DNA of 64,000 nucleotides from Shewanella zhangzhouensis (GCF_019457615.1 NZ_CP080414.1:363501-427500), one strand, 5' to 3'. Counted from the stretch's first letter, positions 24,662-37,058 are shown. The notes: generated by a model not told the origin, from the sequence alone. Numbers and translations: made by a program.

Positions 24662-25543
24662 TCAACCGCGGCGCCTAAGCATATCCAGCGTAAATACCGC
24701 CAGTGCTGTCCAGATAAAACCGAAGGTGACGCTCTTTTCCACGCCAAAGGGCTCGCCATAGAGGCTGACCGCGAGTATGAACATAATGCTGGGGCCGATA
24801 TATTGAAAAAATCCCAGCATGGATAAGGGAATACGCACCGCAGCCCCTGCAAAGCAGAGCAGCGGCGCTGTAGTTACAATTCCGGCGGCGACGAGCAGCA
24901 GATTGAGCTGCCAGTTATTGCTGAGCATGCTGTGCTCTGCACTGCCAAGCGTCAACAACAAATAACCCAGGGCAACGGGCATCAAGATGGCGGTTTCTAC
25001 CAAAAGTCCGGTTTTCGCGTCCACCTTGACCTTTTTTCGCAGCAGCCCATAAATGCCAAAAGAGCCTGCCAGCGCCAGCGATACCACGGGAATAGAACCG
25101 AACGATATCACCTGCACCGCCACGCCAACGGTGGCGAGAAACACGGCAAACCACTGTAATGGCCTGAGTCTCTCTCCCAGAAACACCATCCCCAAGAGGA
25201 CATTGAGCAGCGGATTAATGTAATAACCCAGGCTGGCATCCAGCATATGGTCGTTATTGACCGCCCAGATGAAGAGCAGCCAATTACCTGCAATCAAAAT
25301 CGATGTAACCAGCAACACCAACAGCTGTTTGGGGGCCTTCAGCAGTTGGCGCAGCTTGCCAAAGCCGCCGATGAATACCATCAGCAACGCGGTAAACACA
25401 AACGACCAGATAACCCGGTGAAGCAGGATGTCGGTGGCAGAAATCTGCTCCAATAGTTTGAAATATAAAGGTGCGAAGCCCCACATGGTGTACGCGCCAA
25501 TGGCGAGTAATATGCCCTTGCGGTATTCGTGGTCGGTGTTCAT
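24662..25543 (-). CDS. rarD: RarD family EamA-type inner-membrane transporter
   Basis: A 293-residue protein with about ten transmembrane helices in two EamA repeats. GILLAIGAYTMWGFAPLYFK at the start, NWLLFIWAVNNDHMLDASLG and YYINPLLNVLLGMVFLGERL in the middle, and FFQYIGPSIMFILAV near the end are characteristic of RarD. The family was named from a chloramphenicol-sensitivity phenotype in Pseudomonas; the substrate is not established. It is divergent from recQ across about 240 nt. Confidence 0.93.
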   Translation of the reverse strand: MNTDHEYRKGILLAIGAYTMWGFAPLYFKLLEQISATDILLHRVIWSFVFTALLMVFIGGFGKLRQLLKAPKQLLVLLVTSILIAGNWLLFIWAVNNDHMLDASLGYYINPLLNVLLGMVFLGERLRPLQWFAVFLATVGVAVQVISFGSIPVVSLALAGSFGIYGLLRKKVKVDAKTGLLVETAILMPVALGYLLLTLGSAEHSMLSNNWQLNLLLVAAGIVTTAPLLCFAGAAVRIPLSMLGFFQYIGPSIMFILAVSLYGEPFGVEKSVTFGFIWTALAVFTLDMLRRRG

Positions 25544-25784
25544 TCAGGCGTTCTCTGGCTGGTTGGCAACTGCCGGGCTGCGAATTGTACGTGGCTGGCA
25601 TTGTTGTCTCAAGCGATACACATAATCCCATACGGTATCGTCTGGCAAGCTGTAACCACAGTTTGGCAAGCTTTCGTGGCATTGTGTTGGGTGGGCTACT
25701 CTGCTGCCCTTTAGGACGATTGCGACAAGACACAGGCCGCTACCTTGGTTAGAATGACCGCCTTGTTTACCTTCCGGCAGTTTC

Positions 25785-27608
25785 ATGGAACAACCAGCAT
25801 CAGAACACACCCAGGATCCCCTGAGCCATTGCCTGCAACAGGTATTTGGTTATCGGGATTTCAGGCCCGGCCAGCGGGAGGTGATGACGCGGGTGTGTCA
25901 GGGTGAAGATTGCCTGGTGATCATGCCCACCGGTGGCGGTAAAAGCCTTTGTTATCAGGTCCCTGCATTGGTGTTGCCCGGTGTCACACTGGTGGTATCG
26001 CCGCTCATTTCACTCATGAAAGATCAGGTCGACAGCCTTATTCAGTCCGGTGTTGCTGCTGCGTATCTCAATTCCTCCCAGCCCCGGGAGCAGGCTATAG
26101 AGGTGCTGCGCCAACTCAGGTTCGGTGAACTTAAGCTGCTGTATGTGTCGCCCGAGCGTTTGTTGCAGGGGGATTTTTTAAGCCGGCTTGATGAGCTGCA
26201 TATCAGCATGTTTGCGGTGGATGAAGCCCACTGCATCAGCGAATGGGGCCACGATTTCAGGCCAGAATATGCGGCACTGGGCCAGCTGAAACAGCGCTTC
26301 CCCCATGTGCCTGTGATGGCGCTCACCGCCACCGCAGATGAAGCAACCCGCGGCAGTATCTGCGAACGTCTTGGCATACAGCCATTCCAGCATCTTGCCA
26401 GTTTCGACAGGCCCAATATTCGTTACACAGTGGCCGAAAAGCTCAATGCAGCCAACCAATTGCGGCAATTTATTCAGTCGCAAAAGGGTGCCAACGGTAT
26501 TGTGTATTGCAGCAGTCGTCGCCGGGTGGACGAGGTCGCCGAGCGGCTCAGACAACAGGGATTTTATGCTGAGGGTTATCATGCGGGCATGACTCAGGAT
26601 GAACGGGCGAGCGTACAGGACAGGTTTCTGAAAGACCAAATCGATGTGGTGGTGGCCACAGTTGCCTTTGGTATGGGCATCAACAAGTCCAACGTGCGCT
26701 TTGTGGTGCATTACGATATTCCCAAGAGCATTGAGTCATACTATCAGGAAACCGGCAGAGCCGGTCGGGATGGCCTGGATGCCGAGGCTTTGCTGTTGTT
26801 TGACCCCGCCGATATAGGCCGGGTGCGGCATCTGATTGAACAGCAGGAGCCAGGGCCTCAGCAACAGGTGGAGTTTCATAAACTGTATTCCATGGCGGCC
26901 TTTGCCGAGGCGCAAACCTGCCGCCGTCAGGTATTGCTGCACTACTTTGGTGAAGCAGCCAACGAACCCTGCGGTAACTGCGACATCTGCATCGACCCAC
27001 CCAAACGCTATAACGGCACCGAAGATGCGCAAAAGGTGCTTTCGTGTATTTATCGGCTAAATCAACGTTTTGGGGTGAATCATCTCATTGAAGTCTTGCG
27101 GGGTTCCAAAGCCGCTTCCGTGGTAGACAGGGGGCACGACAAGCTTTCGACCTGGGGTATTGGTAAAGAGAAGAGCACCGAGTATTGGCTCAGTGTCACC
27201 CGTCAGCTTATTCACCTCGGACTCGCCAGCCAGGATATTACCCGTGGCTCGTCGGTGCGCCTGAACAGCGCTGCCAGACCGGTGCTGAAAGGTGAGGTGG
27301 CGCTGATGCTTGCCGAGCCTCGTCTTACCCTCAGTGATGTGCCGCGTAAGCGCACATCGAGTCGAACGCCGCAAAATTACGATCGTAAGTTGTTTGCCAG
27401 ATTGAAGAATTTGAGGCGCACCATAGCCGAAGAGCAGGATGTGCCGCCCTATCTGGTGTTCAACGACGCTACCCTCGCCGAAATGGCGTGGATGCTGCCC
27501 AAATCCGAGGCTGAGATGTTGGCCGTCAACGGCGTGGGTGAGCGCAAACTGGCACGGTTTGGCGGTGAGTTCCTCGACGAGATAGCCGCTTACATCAGTG
27601 GGGATTAG
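25785..27608 (+). CDS. recQ: ATP-dependent DNA helicase RecQ
   Basis: A 607-residue 3'-5' helicase of recombination and replication repair. Helicase motifs are GFRDFRPGQ-like Q-motif ([13 protein letters not shown]), [13 protein letters not shown] (Walker A), [19 protein letters not shown] (DEAH plus aromatic loop) and [12 protein letters not shown] (motif VI). The RQC zinc cysteines are visible in [14 protein letters not shown] and CGNCDIC. The C-terminal HRDC domain ends with [20 protein letters not shown]. The length equals that of E. coli RecQ (about 609). Its end overlaps the convergent neighbour by 14 nt. Confidence 0.98.
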   Translation: MEQPASEHTQDPLSHCLQQVFGYRDFRPGQREVMTRVCQGEDCLVIMPTGGGKSLCYQVPALVLPGVTLVVSPLISLMKDQVDSLIQSGVAAAYLNSSQPREQAIEVLRQLRFGELKLLYVSPERLLQGDFLSRLDELHISMFAVDEAHCISEWGHDFRPEYAALGQLKQRFPHVPVMALTATADEATRGSICERLGIQPFQHLASFDRPNIRYTVAEKLNAANQLRQFIQSQKGANGIVYCSSRRRVDEVAERLRQQGFYAEGYHAGMTQDERASVQDRFLKDQIDVVVATVAFGMGINKSNVRFVVHYDIPKSIESYYQETGRAGRDGLDAEALLLFDPADIGRVRHLIEQQEPGPQQQVEFHKLYSMAAFAEAQTCRRQVLLHYFGEAANEPCGNCDICIDPPKRYNGTEDAQKVLSCIYRLNQRFGVNHLIEVLRGSKAASVVDRGHDKLSTWGIGKEKSTEYWLSVTRQLIHLGLASQDITRGSSVRLNSAARPVLKGEVALMLAEPRLTLSDVPRKRTSSRTPQNYDRKLFARLKNLRRTIAEEQDVPPYLVFNDATLAEMAWMLPKSEAEMLAVNGVGERKLARFGGEFLDEIAAYISGD

Positions 27609-29343
27609 TCGTCAGTGCACTGCGGGTCATGCCCCGGGTGGTGGCACGTTTCAGCAGGGTTTCTGAGGTATCAAATTGGTGCATGCTGGCCTGGCCAAGA
27701 AGAATTTTACTGTCTTGCCATGGCGCCAGCGCCGGACTGAGCTGCTGAACAACCAAATCGGCACCCTGATTACTGGTGTAGGGTAACAGGATTAATATTT
27801 CGTTGTCATTCAGCAGGTAGAGGCTGTCTGTTTCCCTGAGTCTGAGCTTCATTGCCGCCGTCAGGGTTTTTATTTCCTGAATATCCAGCGTTTTTACCCC
27901 CAGCAACAAAACCGACAATGAATGACCGCCGCGTTTGGCGTGCTGCATTGCCTGCTCCAGCCATTGAATGGGAGATTGGGGCACATTGTTCTCAGCGGGG
28001 CGACTTCGGCTGCTGAACTGTCTCATCATTTGCCACAGCACCAACGCCAGCAGCAAGGAAATCATTACCAGCATCAGGCTGTAAACCCAGCTTAAATTAC
28101 TCTGCCCCGGAAAGGAGGACAAAGGATTGAGCTCCACTTCGGCCGTTATGCTGCGCTGCCCCAGGCGGGTATTGAGTTGCTGAGTACGGGTTTGATTCAT
28201 GAGACGGTGGGCTTGGATTGTTGCCTGAAGGCTTTTGTCCAGTGAATGGAACGCTTTATCGAATTGACCCTCAGACTCGTGGAATCTCGCAAGCTGCAGC
28301 TGGTATTTGGCCTGCTCAGGATAAAGCTGCAGTTGCTGCGCGGTAGCGATCGCCTGTGACATCAATCTTAAGGCTTCAGGGGGGTTATTCTTGGCAAACT
28401 CCACCTGCGCCAGCAATCCCTGTGCTCTCATGGCATAGCGCTGATTTTGTTGCTGAGTAAAGGTATTTAACGCGATATTCAGCAGGTCTTCAGCGATGTC
28501 AGGGCGACCTCTGGTCAGCTCAATGGCCGCTGTGCGACTGTAGCCAAGCGCCAACTCCAGTGGACTGCTCAGTTCCGGCAGTAATTGTCTGGCCTGAGCC
28601 AGGTAATCTGCACCATCCCCTTCCTTGCCCGCTGCAATGGCAATCTCGGCGGTATTGAGCAGTAATTCCAAACGAACTTTTCCCTTACTGTCTATGTGCT
28701 CGAGCCCAAGTTGGTTGTAATGGCGGGCTTGATCCAGGTCGCCTGTGGCGAGCATCAGTTGCCCCATGGCCCCATAGATCAACGGCTTGGGCGGCCATAT
28801 CCAGTTTTGTTGCTGGTTTTGTATGCCTTCATACGCATCCAGCGCTACGCGCAGGTCTTCAATTGCGGAGGTGTAGTTTTGTGCTTCAGTATCCAGCTTT
28901 CCCCTTAACCTCAGCGCCTGTATCAACGCCTGGGGTTGTTGGTAGCGCTTGGCAAGGGTGACGGCGGTGTCCAGTTGTGGCAGTGCTACCTGCACATTGT
29001 TGTAACGGCTATAGGCATCGGCCAGACAAGCAATAAAGTAAGGTCTTGCATATTCAACCCCTTGCCGCTTGGCGGTAGCTTCGCCCATTTGAGCCAGATT
29101 GATGGCGGCCTCGTTATCTCCCTGCTGCAGCAGCAGTTCACACTTAAGCAGTTTGAGTCGCAGGCTGTTTAGCTCTGTGGCTGGAGTGCGTCTGAATTCC
29201 TCTTCCAGCAGCGCGATTTGGGACTTGGCTTCGGCCGGATACTGAAAAACCAGCGTCCCGATTTCATCCATTGGCTCCCGGGCGAGCACCAGCAGTGGCA
29301 AAAGCCACAGCAGCAGGCCGCAAATCCGGTGATGAAATCCCAT
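27595..29343 (-). CDS. TPR-repeat membrane protein with degenerate GGDEF-like C-terminus
   Basis: A 582-residue protein. A signal peptide ([13 protein letters not shown], ending about residue 22) leads into some 350 residues of helical TPR-like repeats in the periplasm, a transmembrane helix near 418-440 ([18 protein letters not shown]), and a cytoplasmic domain of about 120 residues. The latter has [20 protein letters not shown], recalling the strand pattern of GGDEF diguanylate cyclases, but no GGDEF motif is present, so it should be catalytically dead. It may sense periplasmic or envelope signals. The ATG has TGGAG 5 nt upstream. Confidence 0.7.
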   Translation of the reverse strand: MGFHHRICGLLLWLLPLLVLAREPMDEIGTLVFQYPAEAKSQIALLEEEFRRTPATELNSLRLKLLKCELLLQQGDNEAAINLAQMGEATAKRQGVEYARPYFIACLADAYSRYNNVQVALPQLDTAVTLAKRYQQPQALIQALRLRGKLDTEAQNYTSAIEDLRVALDAYEGIQNQQQNWIWPPKPLIYGAMGQLMLATGDLDQARHYNQLGLEHIDSKGKVRLELLLNTAEIAIAAGKEGDGADYLAQARQLLPELSSPLELALGYSRTAAIELTRGRPDIAEDLLNIALNTFTQQQNQRYAMRAQGLLAQVEFAKNNPPEALRLMSQAIATAQQLQLYPEQAKYQLQLARFHESEGQFDKAFHSLDKSLQATIQAHRLMNQTRTQQLNTRLGQRSITAEVELNPLSSFPGQSNLSWVYSLMLVMISLLLALVLWQMMRQFSSRSRPAENNVPQSPIQWLEQAMQHAKRGGHSLSVLLLGVKTLDIQEIKTLTAAMKLRLRETDSLYLLNDNEILILLPYTSNQGADLVVQQLSPALAPWQDSKILLGQASMHQFDTSETLLKRATTRGMTRSALTTNPH

Positions 29344-29561
29344 AGTTCTCCAATAGCCAGCGACTTTTAAAGGGGGGACAGTATAGCAATGTCGCAGTCA
29401 ATTTTGCATAAAGCTGACGAGACCTGCCTGCGGCAGGTATTCACTGTTATATCCTACATCGCTGATGTTGTGGATAATTTTTTAGGCACAGCTGAGTTCA
29501 AAAAGCCTATAAAACCGAAAGTAAGCCAGACTGAATTGACAGATGATGAAAAATTTGGGGG

Positions 29562-29590
29562 TTGACACTATTAAGAGGGCAAGTTACATA
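29562..29590 (+). promoter_or_regulatory. promoter of the leu operon
   Basis: TTGACA (29562-29567), a 17-nt spacer and TACATA (29585-29590). The predicted start near 29597 precedes the leader peptide by about 40 nt. Confidence 0.65.
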
Positions 29591-29635
29591 TTAGGCACTC
29601 GCTTGGTTTTTACTCAGCATAAATATCTTATTTTT

Positions 29636-29704
29636 ATGAATAGAATTGTTGCACTAATCAACCTCCTTCTTCTTACTCTCGCAATCCCTGCGCGGAGGAA
29701 TTAG
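29636..29704 (+). CDS. leuL: leu operon leader peptide (22 aa)
   Basis: The short frame reads MNRIVALINLLLLTLAIPAR and then RN. Four consecutive leucine codons, with two more flanking (six in nine codons), make it sensitive to charged leucine tRNA, as in classical leucine attenuation. It is followed 36 nt on by a terminator hairpin upstream of leuA. Confidence 0.85.
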   Translation: MNRIVALINLLLLTLAIPARRN

Positions 29705-29740
29705 TGTCGCACGCTCGCTAGCCAAGCAAAGCCTTCACAA

Positions 29741-29771
29741 AACCCCGCGCCAACCACGCGGGGTTTTTTGT
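29741..29771 (+). terminator. leu attenuator terminator
   Basis: AACCCCGCG (29741-29749) and CGCGGGGTT (29757-29765) pair perfectly around a 7-nt loop and run into six Ts, before leuA. Together with the Leu-rich leader peptide this fits transcription attenuation; alternative antiterminator pairing was not modelled. Confidence 0.85.
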
Positions 29772-29826
29772 TTTCAAACACATGAGTTGTACAACGAGAA
29801 CCGAATCGGTTCCATGGAGAATGGGA

Positions 29827-31395
29827 ATGTCAGACAGAGTCATCATTTTTGATACTACCCTGAGAGACGGTGAGCAGGCGTTGGCTGCGAGTCTTTCGGT
29901 AAAAGAAAAATTGCAGGTGGCTCTGGCCCTTGAGCGTTTGGGTGTGGATGTGATGGAAGTGGGCTTTCCCGTTTCGTCTCCCGGTGATTTTGAATCAGTG
30001 CAAACCATTGCCCGCCATATTAAAAACAGCCGGGTGTGTGCCCTGTCGCGGGCGCTGGAAAAAGACATAGATGCTGCTGCCCAGGCATTGTCTGTGGCCG
30101 AGCAGTTCCGAATTCATACCTTTATCTCCACCTCTAATATCCATGTAGAGAGCAAGCTCAAGCGCTCATTTGATCAAGTCCTGGAGATGGCTGTTGGCTC
30201 GGTGAAATACGCCCGCCGCTTTACCGATGACGTGGAATTCTCCTGTGAAGATGCTGGCCGCACACCGATTGATAATCTGTGCCGCATGGTTGAAGCCGCC
30301 ATTAACGCCGGTGCCCGCACCATCAATATTCCCGACACCGTTGGCTACACAGTCCCCAGCGAGTTTGGTGGCATTATCCAGACCCTGTTCAATCGAGTGC
30401 CCAATATCGACCAGGCCGTGATCTCGGTGCACTGCCACGACGACCTGGGCCTGTCGGTGGCCAACTCCATCGCCGCAGTGCAGGCCGGTGCACGTCAGAT
30501 TGAATGTACCGTGAACGGTATCGGCGAGCGTGCCGGGAATTGCTCGCTGGAAGAAATCGCCATGATTCTGGCCACCCGCAAAGACATGCTGGGTCTGCAT
30601 ACCAACATCAATGCCCGCGAAATTCACCGCACCTCATCGCTGGTGAGTCAACTGTGCAACATGCCCATTCAGCCCAACAAGGCGATTGTTGGCTCCAATG
30701 CCTTTACCCACTCCTCGGGTATCCACCAGGACGGCATGTTAAAGGCGCAAAACACCTATGAAATCATGACGCCAGAGAGCATAGGTCTGAACCGCAACAA
30801 CCTGAATATGACCTCACGCTCCGGTCGCCACGTGATTAAACACCGCATGGAAGAAATGGGTTATGGCGCTGGCGATTACGACATGGACACCCTGTACGCC
30901 GCTTTCCTGAAGCTTGCCGACAAAAAAGGGCAGGTGTTCGATTATGATTTGGAAGCACTGGCCTTTATGGAGGCGCAGGCCGAGGATGACGATCACTATG
31001 TGATGGAGCAATTGGTGGTGCAGTCAGACTCTACCGAAGGTAAGGCTACCGCTACAGTGCGCATGTCCGTTGGGGATGAGGTGATCACCGAGGCCGCTAC
31101 CGGTAATGGCCCGGTGGATGCCGCCTATAACGCCATCGCCCGCGCGACCCATCGCACCATTAATATCAGCAGCTACAAGCTCGGAGCCAAGGGCGAGGGG
31201 CAAAATGCCCTGGGTCAGGTAGACATTACCGCCCGCTATGATGACCGTAACTTCCATGGTGTGGGTTTGGCCACCGACGTGGTTGAGGCCTCGGCACAGG
31301 CGCTGGTGCATGTCATGAATCTGACCTGGCGCGCCGACAAGGTGGCCTATTGTAAACAGCAGATGCAGCAAACCCGTGAGCTCGGCGGCGTGTAA
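29827..31395 (+). CDS. leuA: 2-isopropylmalate synthase
   Basis: A 522-residue enzyme condensing 2-ketoisovalerate with acetyl-CoA, the first committed step of leucine synthesis. It shows [16 protein letters not shown] (catalytic Asp and Arg), [10 protein letters not shown], the metal-binding [15 protein letters not shown] and [15 protein letters not shown]. The C-terminal regulatory domain (about 390-522) contains [15 protein letters not shown]. The start at 29827 follows GGAGA; the open frame begins 15 codons earlier but those residues are not part of the family. E. coli LeuA has 523 residues. Confidence 0.98.
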   Translation: MSDRVIIFDTTLRDGEQALAASLSVKEKLQVALALERLGVDVMEVGFPVSSPGDFESVQTIARHIKNSRVCALSRALEKDIDAAAQALSVAEQFRIHTFISTSNIHVESKLKRSFDQVLEMAVGSVKYARRFTDDVEFSCEDAGRTPIDNLCRMVEAAINAGARTINIPDTVGYTVPSEFGGIIQTLFNRVPNIDQAVISVHCHDDLGLSVANSIAAVQAGARQIECTVNGIGERAGNCSLEEIAMILATRKDMLGLHTNINAREIHRTSSLVSQLCNMPIQPNKAIVGSNAFTHSSGIHQDGMLKAQNTYEIMTPESIGLNRNNLNMTSRSGRHVIKHRMEEMGYGAGDYDMDTLYAAFLKLADKKGQVFDYDLEALAFMEAQAEDDDHYVMEQLVVQSDSTEGKATATVRMSVGDEVITEAATGNGPVDAAYNAIARATHRTINISSYKLGAKGEGQNALGQVDITARYDDRNFHGVGLATDVVEASAQALVHVMNLTWRADKVAYCKQQMQQTRELGGV

Positions 31396-31442
31396 TGCCG
31401 TGTTTTTATGGCTTCATCCAACTATTAGCGAATTTAATTTAA

Positions 31443-32563
<1,121 letters not shown>

Positions 32564-32564
<1 letters not shown>

Positions 32565-33976
32565 TGGGAAAGACTCTGTATGAAAAAGTGTGGGACGCCC
32601 ACCTGGTGGCCGAGCCTGCCGGTGAAGCGCCCATTATCTATGTCGACCGCCATCTGGTGCACGAGGTCACTTCGCCTCAGGCCTTCAGTGGCCTGAAGAT
32701 GGCCGGCCGCAAGCTGCGGGCGGTGGAAAAAACCTTCGCCACCATGGATCACAACACCTCTACCAAGAGCGCCAGCCTGACAGCGTTAAGCCCCATGGCC
32801 CGCACTCAGGTTGAGACCCTGGCCGACAATTGCCGCGACTTCAATGTGCGCCTGTACGATATTCACCACCCCAATCAGGGTATTGTGCATGTGATGGGGC
32901 CTGAGCTTGGTATTACCCTGCCGGGCACTGTGATTGTGTGCGGCGATTCCCACACCGCCACCCACGGCGCCTTCGGTGCGCTGGCCTTCGGTATTGGCAC
33001 CTCGGAAGTGGAGCACGTACTGGCCACCCAGAGCCTGCGTCAGAACAAGGCCAAGACCATGAAAATCGAGGTGCGCGGCAAGGTGGCTGAAGGCATCACC
33101 GCCAAGGACATAGTGCTGGCCATTATCGGCAAAATCGGCATGGATGGCGGCACCGGCTATGTGGTGGAATTTTGCGGTGAGGCCATTCGTGACCTCTCCA
33201 TGGAAGGGCGCATGACGGTGTGCAATATGGCCATCGAAATGGGTGCCAAGGCCGGTATGGTGGCCCCGGATGAAACCACCTTTGCCTACCTCGAAGGCCG
33301 TGAGTTTGCCCCCAAGGGCGATGCCTGGCAGCAGGCCCTGGCCGACTGGCGTGAGCTGCACACAGATGCCGATGCCGTGTTCGATGCCGAAGTGGTATTG
33401 GATGCCGCCTCCATTGCGCCGCAGCTGACCTGGGGTACAAATCCGGGCCAGGTCGTCGCCATCGATGGCGTGGTGCCAAACCCTGCCGATGAAACCAATC
33501 CCGTGGTGCGTACCGGCATGGAAAAGGCGCTGGCCTACGTAGACCTGACGCCGGGCACCCCTATGACCGATATCGCCATCAACAAGGTGTTTATCGGCTC
33601 CTGCACCAACTCCCGTATTGAAGACTTGCGTGCTGCCGCTGCTCAGGCCAGGGGCCGTAAGGTCGCCAGTGGCGTAACCGCCATCGTGGTGCCGGGTTCA
33701 GGCCAGGTAAAACTGCAGGCCGAGGCCGAGGGGCTGGACAAAATCTTCCTCGAGGCGGGCTTTGAGTGGCGTCTGCCGGGCTGCTCCATGTGTCTTGCCA
33801 TGAACGACGACAGGCTGGAAGCGGGCGATCGCTGCGCTTCCACCAGTAACCGCAACTTTGAAGGACGCCAGGGGCGCGGCAGCCGCACTCACTTGGTGAG
33901 CCCTGCCATGGCCGCTGCGGCCGCGGTTGCCGGTCACTTTGTCGATATTCGTGTTCACAGACCCCTGGAGGATTAA
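32564..33976 (+). CDS. leuC: 3-isopropylmalate dehydratase large subunit
   Basis: A 470-residue subunit of the [4Fe-4S] isopropylmalate isomerase. Cluster ligands are visible in FIGSCTNSR and in [13 protein letters not shown] (C-x2-C). [20 protein letters not shown] and [20 protein letters not shown] are typical aconitase-family blocks. The ATG overlaps the leuB stop (TGATG), and the gene is followed by leuD after 2 nt. Confidence 0.98.
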
Positions 33977-33978
33977 TC

Positions 33979-34584
33979 ATGCAGGCTTTTACTACCCACA
34001 CGGGGCTGGCGGTGGCCATCGATTCGGCCAACATCGACACGGATCAGATCATCCCCAAGCAGTTCCTGTCCAAGGTGACCAAGGACGGCTTTGGTATTCA
34101 TCTGTTCCACGACTGGCGTTATCTGGATGACGCCGGCGATACCCAAAACCCCGAGTTCAACCTCAACAAGCCAAGGTACAAGGGCGCCACTATTTTGCTG
34201 GCACAGGAAAACTTTGGCTGCGGTTCCAGCCGCGAGCACGCCCCCTGGGCACTGGCAGACTTTGGCCTGCGCGCCATCATTGCGCCCACCTTTGCCGACA
34301 TCTTTTATGGCAACGCCATCAACAACGGCCTGTTGCCGGTTCGCTTGCCGCAAGCGGCTGTGCGTCAACTGATGGACGAGGTGGAAGCCAATGAAGGCGC
34401 CGAGGTGACTGTGGATCTGGAAAACCTCAAGGTGGTATCGCCATCGGGTGCCGAGTTCGGCTTTACCCTGGCCGAGTCTGCCCGCCAGAATCTGCTCAAG
34501 GGCCTGGATGCCATAGGTCTGACCCTGGCCCACGAAGCTGCCATCAGCGACTACGAGTCACGTATTCCAGCCTGGCGTCGCTGA
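33979..34584 (+). CDS. leuD: 3-isopropylmalate dehydratase small subunit
   Basis: A 201-residue swivel-domain subunit completing the isomerase with Leu[21 protein letters not shown] at the start and [20 protein letters not shown] in the middle are diagnostic. It is the last gene of the operon, followed by a long hairpin terminator. Confidence 0.98.
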   Translation: MQAFTTHTGLAVAIDSANIDTDQIIPKQFLSKVTKDGFGIHLFHDWRYLDDAGDTQNPEFNLNKPRYKGATILLAQENFGCGSSREHAPWALADFGLRAIIAPTFADIFYGNAINNGLLPVRLPQAAVRQLMDEVEANEGAEVTVDLENLKVVSPSGAEFGFTLAESARQNLLKGLDAIGLTLAHEAAISDYESRIPAWRR

Positions 34585-34634
34585 ACCGCCAGCTGACAGA
34601 TTTCGGCGTACAGCTGTAGCAGTCGTTTGGATAT

Positions 34635-34677
34635 ACGGCCATTTGCAACCATAGAGGGTTACAAATGGCCGTTTTTT
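34635..34677 (+). terminator. terminator of the leuABCD operon
   Basis: A 16-bp stem with one mismatch pairs ACGGCCATTTGCAACC with GGTTACAAATGGCCGT around ATAGA and is followed by six Ts. Confidence 0.88.
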
Positions 34678-34930
34678 ATTGCGGTGAATCATGTTCAAGT
34701 TGTTGATTTAGAATGGTTTAGCTCTCTGCTTGATCTGGTCTTGGTTTGCGGAACTAAAATGGACAGTGATTTATGCTGTAAACGGGTGTTGTTTTTAGCT
34801 TACGACTGTTTCTTTCTATTTTTAATAGAAAATCAAATAAAAACAGTGCATTAATTTTTATTTTTCGTTGATGTTTATTCTGTATTGCGAACGCTATTGT
34901 GTTTTTGTGTGCGGTTTTTCTGTTTAAAGC

Positions 34931-34946
34931 TGTGATCCAGGTCATT
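34931..34946. promoter_or_regulatory. possible CRP site upstream of fadL
   Basis: TGTGA-TCCAGG-TCATT matches the TGTGA-N6-TCACA consensus in the left half and three bases of the right. CRP control of fatty-acid uptake is known in E. coli; this single match is weak. Confidence 0.35.
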
Positions 34947-35101
34947 TTCTCACTCCACTTCTTTGCTTGTTGTAGTTGAATTCGCTGTTTTGCGGCTTTT
35001 GGTTGCAAAGATCTTCTGTATGAATACACTGCCATGCACTTGTTTCGAGTGAATGCTCTATTTGCCGAACGAAAAATCAATAACATCAGCAGAGAATGAT
35101 A

Positions 35102-36454
35102 ATGAAAAAGAGTGTACTGACTTTTGCCGTATCAGCGGCTCTTATGGGGATTACGACTCAGGTTAACGCTGCCGGTTTCCAGCTGGCCGAATATTCTGCC
35201 ACCGGTCTTGGCCGTGCCTTTGCCGGTGAAGCGGCGATGGCGGACAACGCCGCAGCTCAGGCCCGTAACCCTGCCATGCTGGCGTACCTGAGCGGTCGTC
35301 AGGTGTCTGGCGGTGGCATCTACGTGGCTACCGAAGTAGACGTGACAGGTGATGTGCATATTGCTTCTCCTGTACTGGGTCCTCAGGGCGTGACGCTGAA
35401 TGCCGACGCCTATGACGTTGCCGACAGCGCCCTTATCCCTAACTTCTATTACTCAAGCCAAATCAACGACAACTGGACCTGGGGTCTGGCGGTGAACTCC
35501 AACTACGGTCTGGCCACCGAGCTGCCTGCCACTCACGCGGCCTCCTTGTTTGGCCATCACACCGAAATCACCACGGTTGAGTTCAACCCCAACATCGCTT
35601 ATCGCCTGAACGATGCCGTAACCCTGGGCGCCGGTGTTCGCATTGTGTATGGTGACGGGAGCATTGGTGCCGCCACACCTTACTGGGTGGGTGCCATCAA
35701 GGCCAATCCTAACCTGCCACCACAAATTGCCGCGCGTCTGCCTGAGCCTGGTACTGTGCTCAAGACCATGGAAGGCGACGATGTGAGCTATGGCTGGCAA
35801 GTGGGTGGTAGCTGGCAGCCTTCTGAAAACCACAGATTCGGCCTGGCCTATCACAGCGGTGTAGAGCTGGAGCTGTCCGGCACAGCTGATGGTCTTATCT
35901 ACACAGGTGGCCAGAACCTGGATATCGACGGTTATCTGCCATTGGAGCTGCCAGCCTTTGCCGAGCTCTCTTCCTTCCATCAGCTGAGTGACGATGTGGC
36001 GCTGCACGCCAGCGTTAACTGGACCCAGTGGAGCGTGTTCGACCGTCTGGTGGCATACTTCCCCGGCGAAACCAAGCCAGTGGGTGGCATCGAGTCAGAT
36101 CTGGTGAAAGAAGAGAACTTCAAGGACAACTGGCGCGTTGCCGTAGGTTCTACCTGGAACGTGAACAAAGACTGGACCGTCCGCAGCGGCTTTGCAGTTG
36201 ACCGCACTGCCGTGGATGATGAGTTCCGTACCACCACCATCCCTGACTCCGACCGTTTGTGGTTCAGCCTGGGTGCCGGTTACCGCGCCAGCGAAAACCT
36301 GACTGTGGATATGGCCATCACTTATATTCGTGCCCACGGTTTCGCGCCTATTGATGAACATCAGGACCTGGCCGGTCTGGCTCAGGTCAGCTTTAACGGT
36401 GAAGCCGGTGGCAGCGTGTGGCTGGCCGGTTTGCAGTTAAGCTATAAGATGTAA
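35102..36454 (+). CDS. fadL: FadL family outer-membrane long-chain fatty acid transporter
   Basis: A 450-residue beta-barrel protein. The signal peptide (MKKSVLTFAVSAALMGITTQ, cleaved near VNA-AGF) is followed by the family N-terminus AGFQLAEYSATGLGRAFAGE and AAQARNPAMLAYL, which forms the plug. The chain ends in a C-terminal phenylalanine-free but aromatic/hydrophobic strand (WLAGLQLSYKM). Alternating strands such as WTVRSGFAVDRTA are typical of barrels. It imports long-chain fatty acids. An ATG two codons earlier is an equally possible start. A terminator follows. Confidence 0.95.
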   Translation: MKKSVLTFAVSAALMGITTQVNAAGFQLAEYSATGLGRAFAGEAAMADNAAAQARNPAMLAYLSGRQVSGGGIYVATEVDVTGDVHIASPVLGPQGVTLNADAYDVADSALIPNFYYSSQINDNWTWGLAVNSNYGLATELPATHAASLFGHHTEITTVEFNPNIAYRLNDAVTLGAGVRIVYGDGSIGAATPYWVGAIKANPNLPPQIAARLPEPGTVLKTMEGDDVSYGWQVGGSWQPSENHRFGLAYHSGVELELSGTADGLIYTGGQNLDIDGYLPLELPAFAELSSFHQLSDDVALHASVNWTQWSVFDRLVAYFPGETKPVGGIESDLVKEENFKDNWRVAVGSTWNVNKDWTVRSGFAVDRTAVDDEFRTTTIPDSDRLWFSLGAGYRASENLTVDMAITYIRAHGFAPIDEHQDLAGLAQVSFNGEAGGSVWLAGLQLSYKM

Positions 36455-36470
36455 TAGCGTGTTTGAAAAA

Positions 36471-36494
36471 AGCCCCGCCCGTGCGGGGCTTTTG
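36471..36494 (+). terminator. terminator after fadL
   Basis: AGCCCCGC (36471-36478) and GCGGGGCT (36483-36490) pair around CCGT, preceded by six As and followed by TTTG. Confidence 0.82.
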
Positions 36495-36581
36495 CTTGCG
36501 CCAATATCTTGTATAGTGTTGCTTTTGTGACAGTGTGTTTACGCTGCATACAGGCCAATTCCGCAAAACAAGAGGTGTTCG

Positions 36582-37046
36582 ATGAAACCCGCTTTCCTGC
36601 TCGCTGCTCTGCTTTCCATTCCTGCCGCTGCACAGGCTTCTCCCGAAGCCGTGGTGCGTGAGTTTCTGGCAGGGTTCAATCAACAGAATGTGGCTCAGAT
36701 GCTGGCCCAAACAAACCAAGCCGTGTATTGGAACCATATCAAAGGCCAAAAGGTGGACACCAAGGCCGAGAGCCAGACTGAGTTTGGTGCGGCACTGCAG
36801 GACTATTTTGAATCTCTGCCCGGTGCGCATGCTGAAATACTGTCGCTGACCGTGTCCGGCAGCTACGTCAGTATTCTCGAGCAGGTCAGTTGGAACCTCG
36901 ATGGTGAAATCAACAGTCAGTGCTCTATTGGTGTGTATGAGCTGGTGGGCGAGAAGATTTCGTCTATCTGGTATTACCCTGCCCATGGCTGTGAGCCCAG
37001 AGATGCTGTGATGGAAGACGCACCTGAAGTACTGACACAAGAATAA
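36582..37046 (+). CDS. secreted NTF2/SnoaL-like protein
   Basis: A 154-residue protein with a signal peptide (MKPAFLLAALLSIPAAAQAS, cleavage after about residue 19) and a mature part that looks like an NTF2/SnoaL-type cone fold: VVREFLAGFNQQNVAQMLA as the first helix pair, VYWNHIKGQKVDT, then strands with SGSYVSILEQVSWN and ISSIWYYP. No catalytic assignment can be made. The AGAGGTG ribosome site is clear. It lies 12 nt upstream of glpK and is probably co-transcribed with it. Confidence 0.7.
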   Translation: MKPAFLLAALLSIPAAAQASPEAVVREFLAGFNQQNVAQMLAQTNQAVYWNHIKGQKVDTKAESQTEFGAALQDYFESLPGAHAEILSLTVSGSYVSILEQVSWNLDGEINSQCSIGVYELVGEKISSIWYYPAHGCEPRDAVMEDAPEVLTQE

Positions 37047-37058
37047 AAGGACTGCCCA

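Larger units (their letters stand above)
34585..35101. other. 517-bp AT-rich gap between leuD and fadL
   Basis: It holds the leu terminator at its left end. The rest is strongly AT-rich and contains no convincing gene on either strand. It should carry the fadL promoter and its control sites; a CRP-like match is noted separately. Confidence 0.6.
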
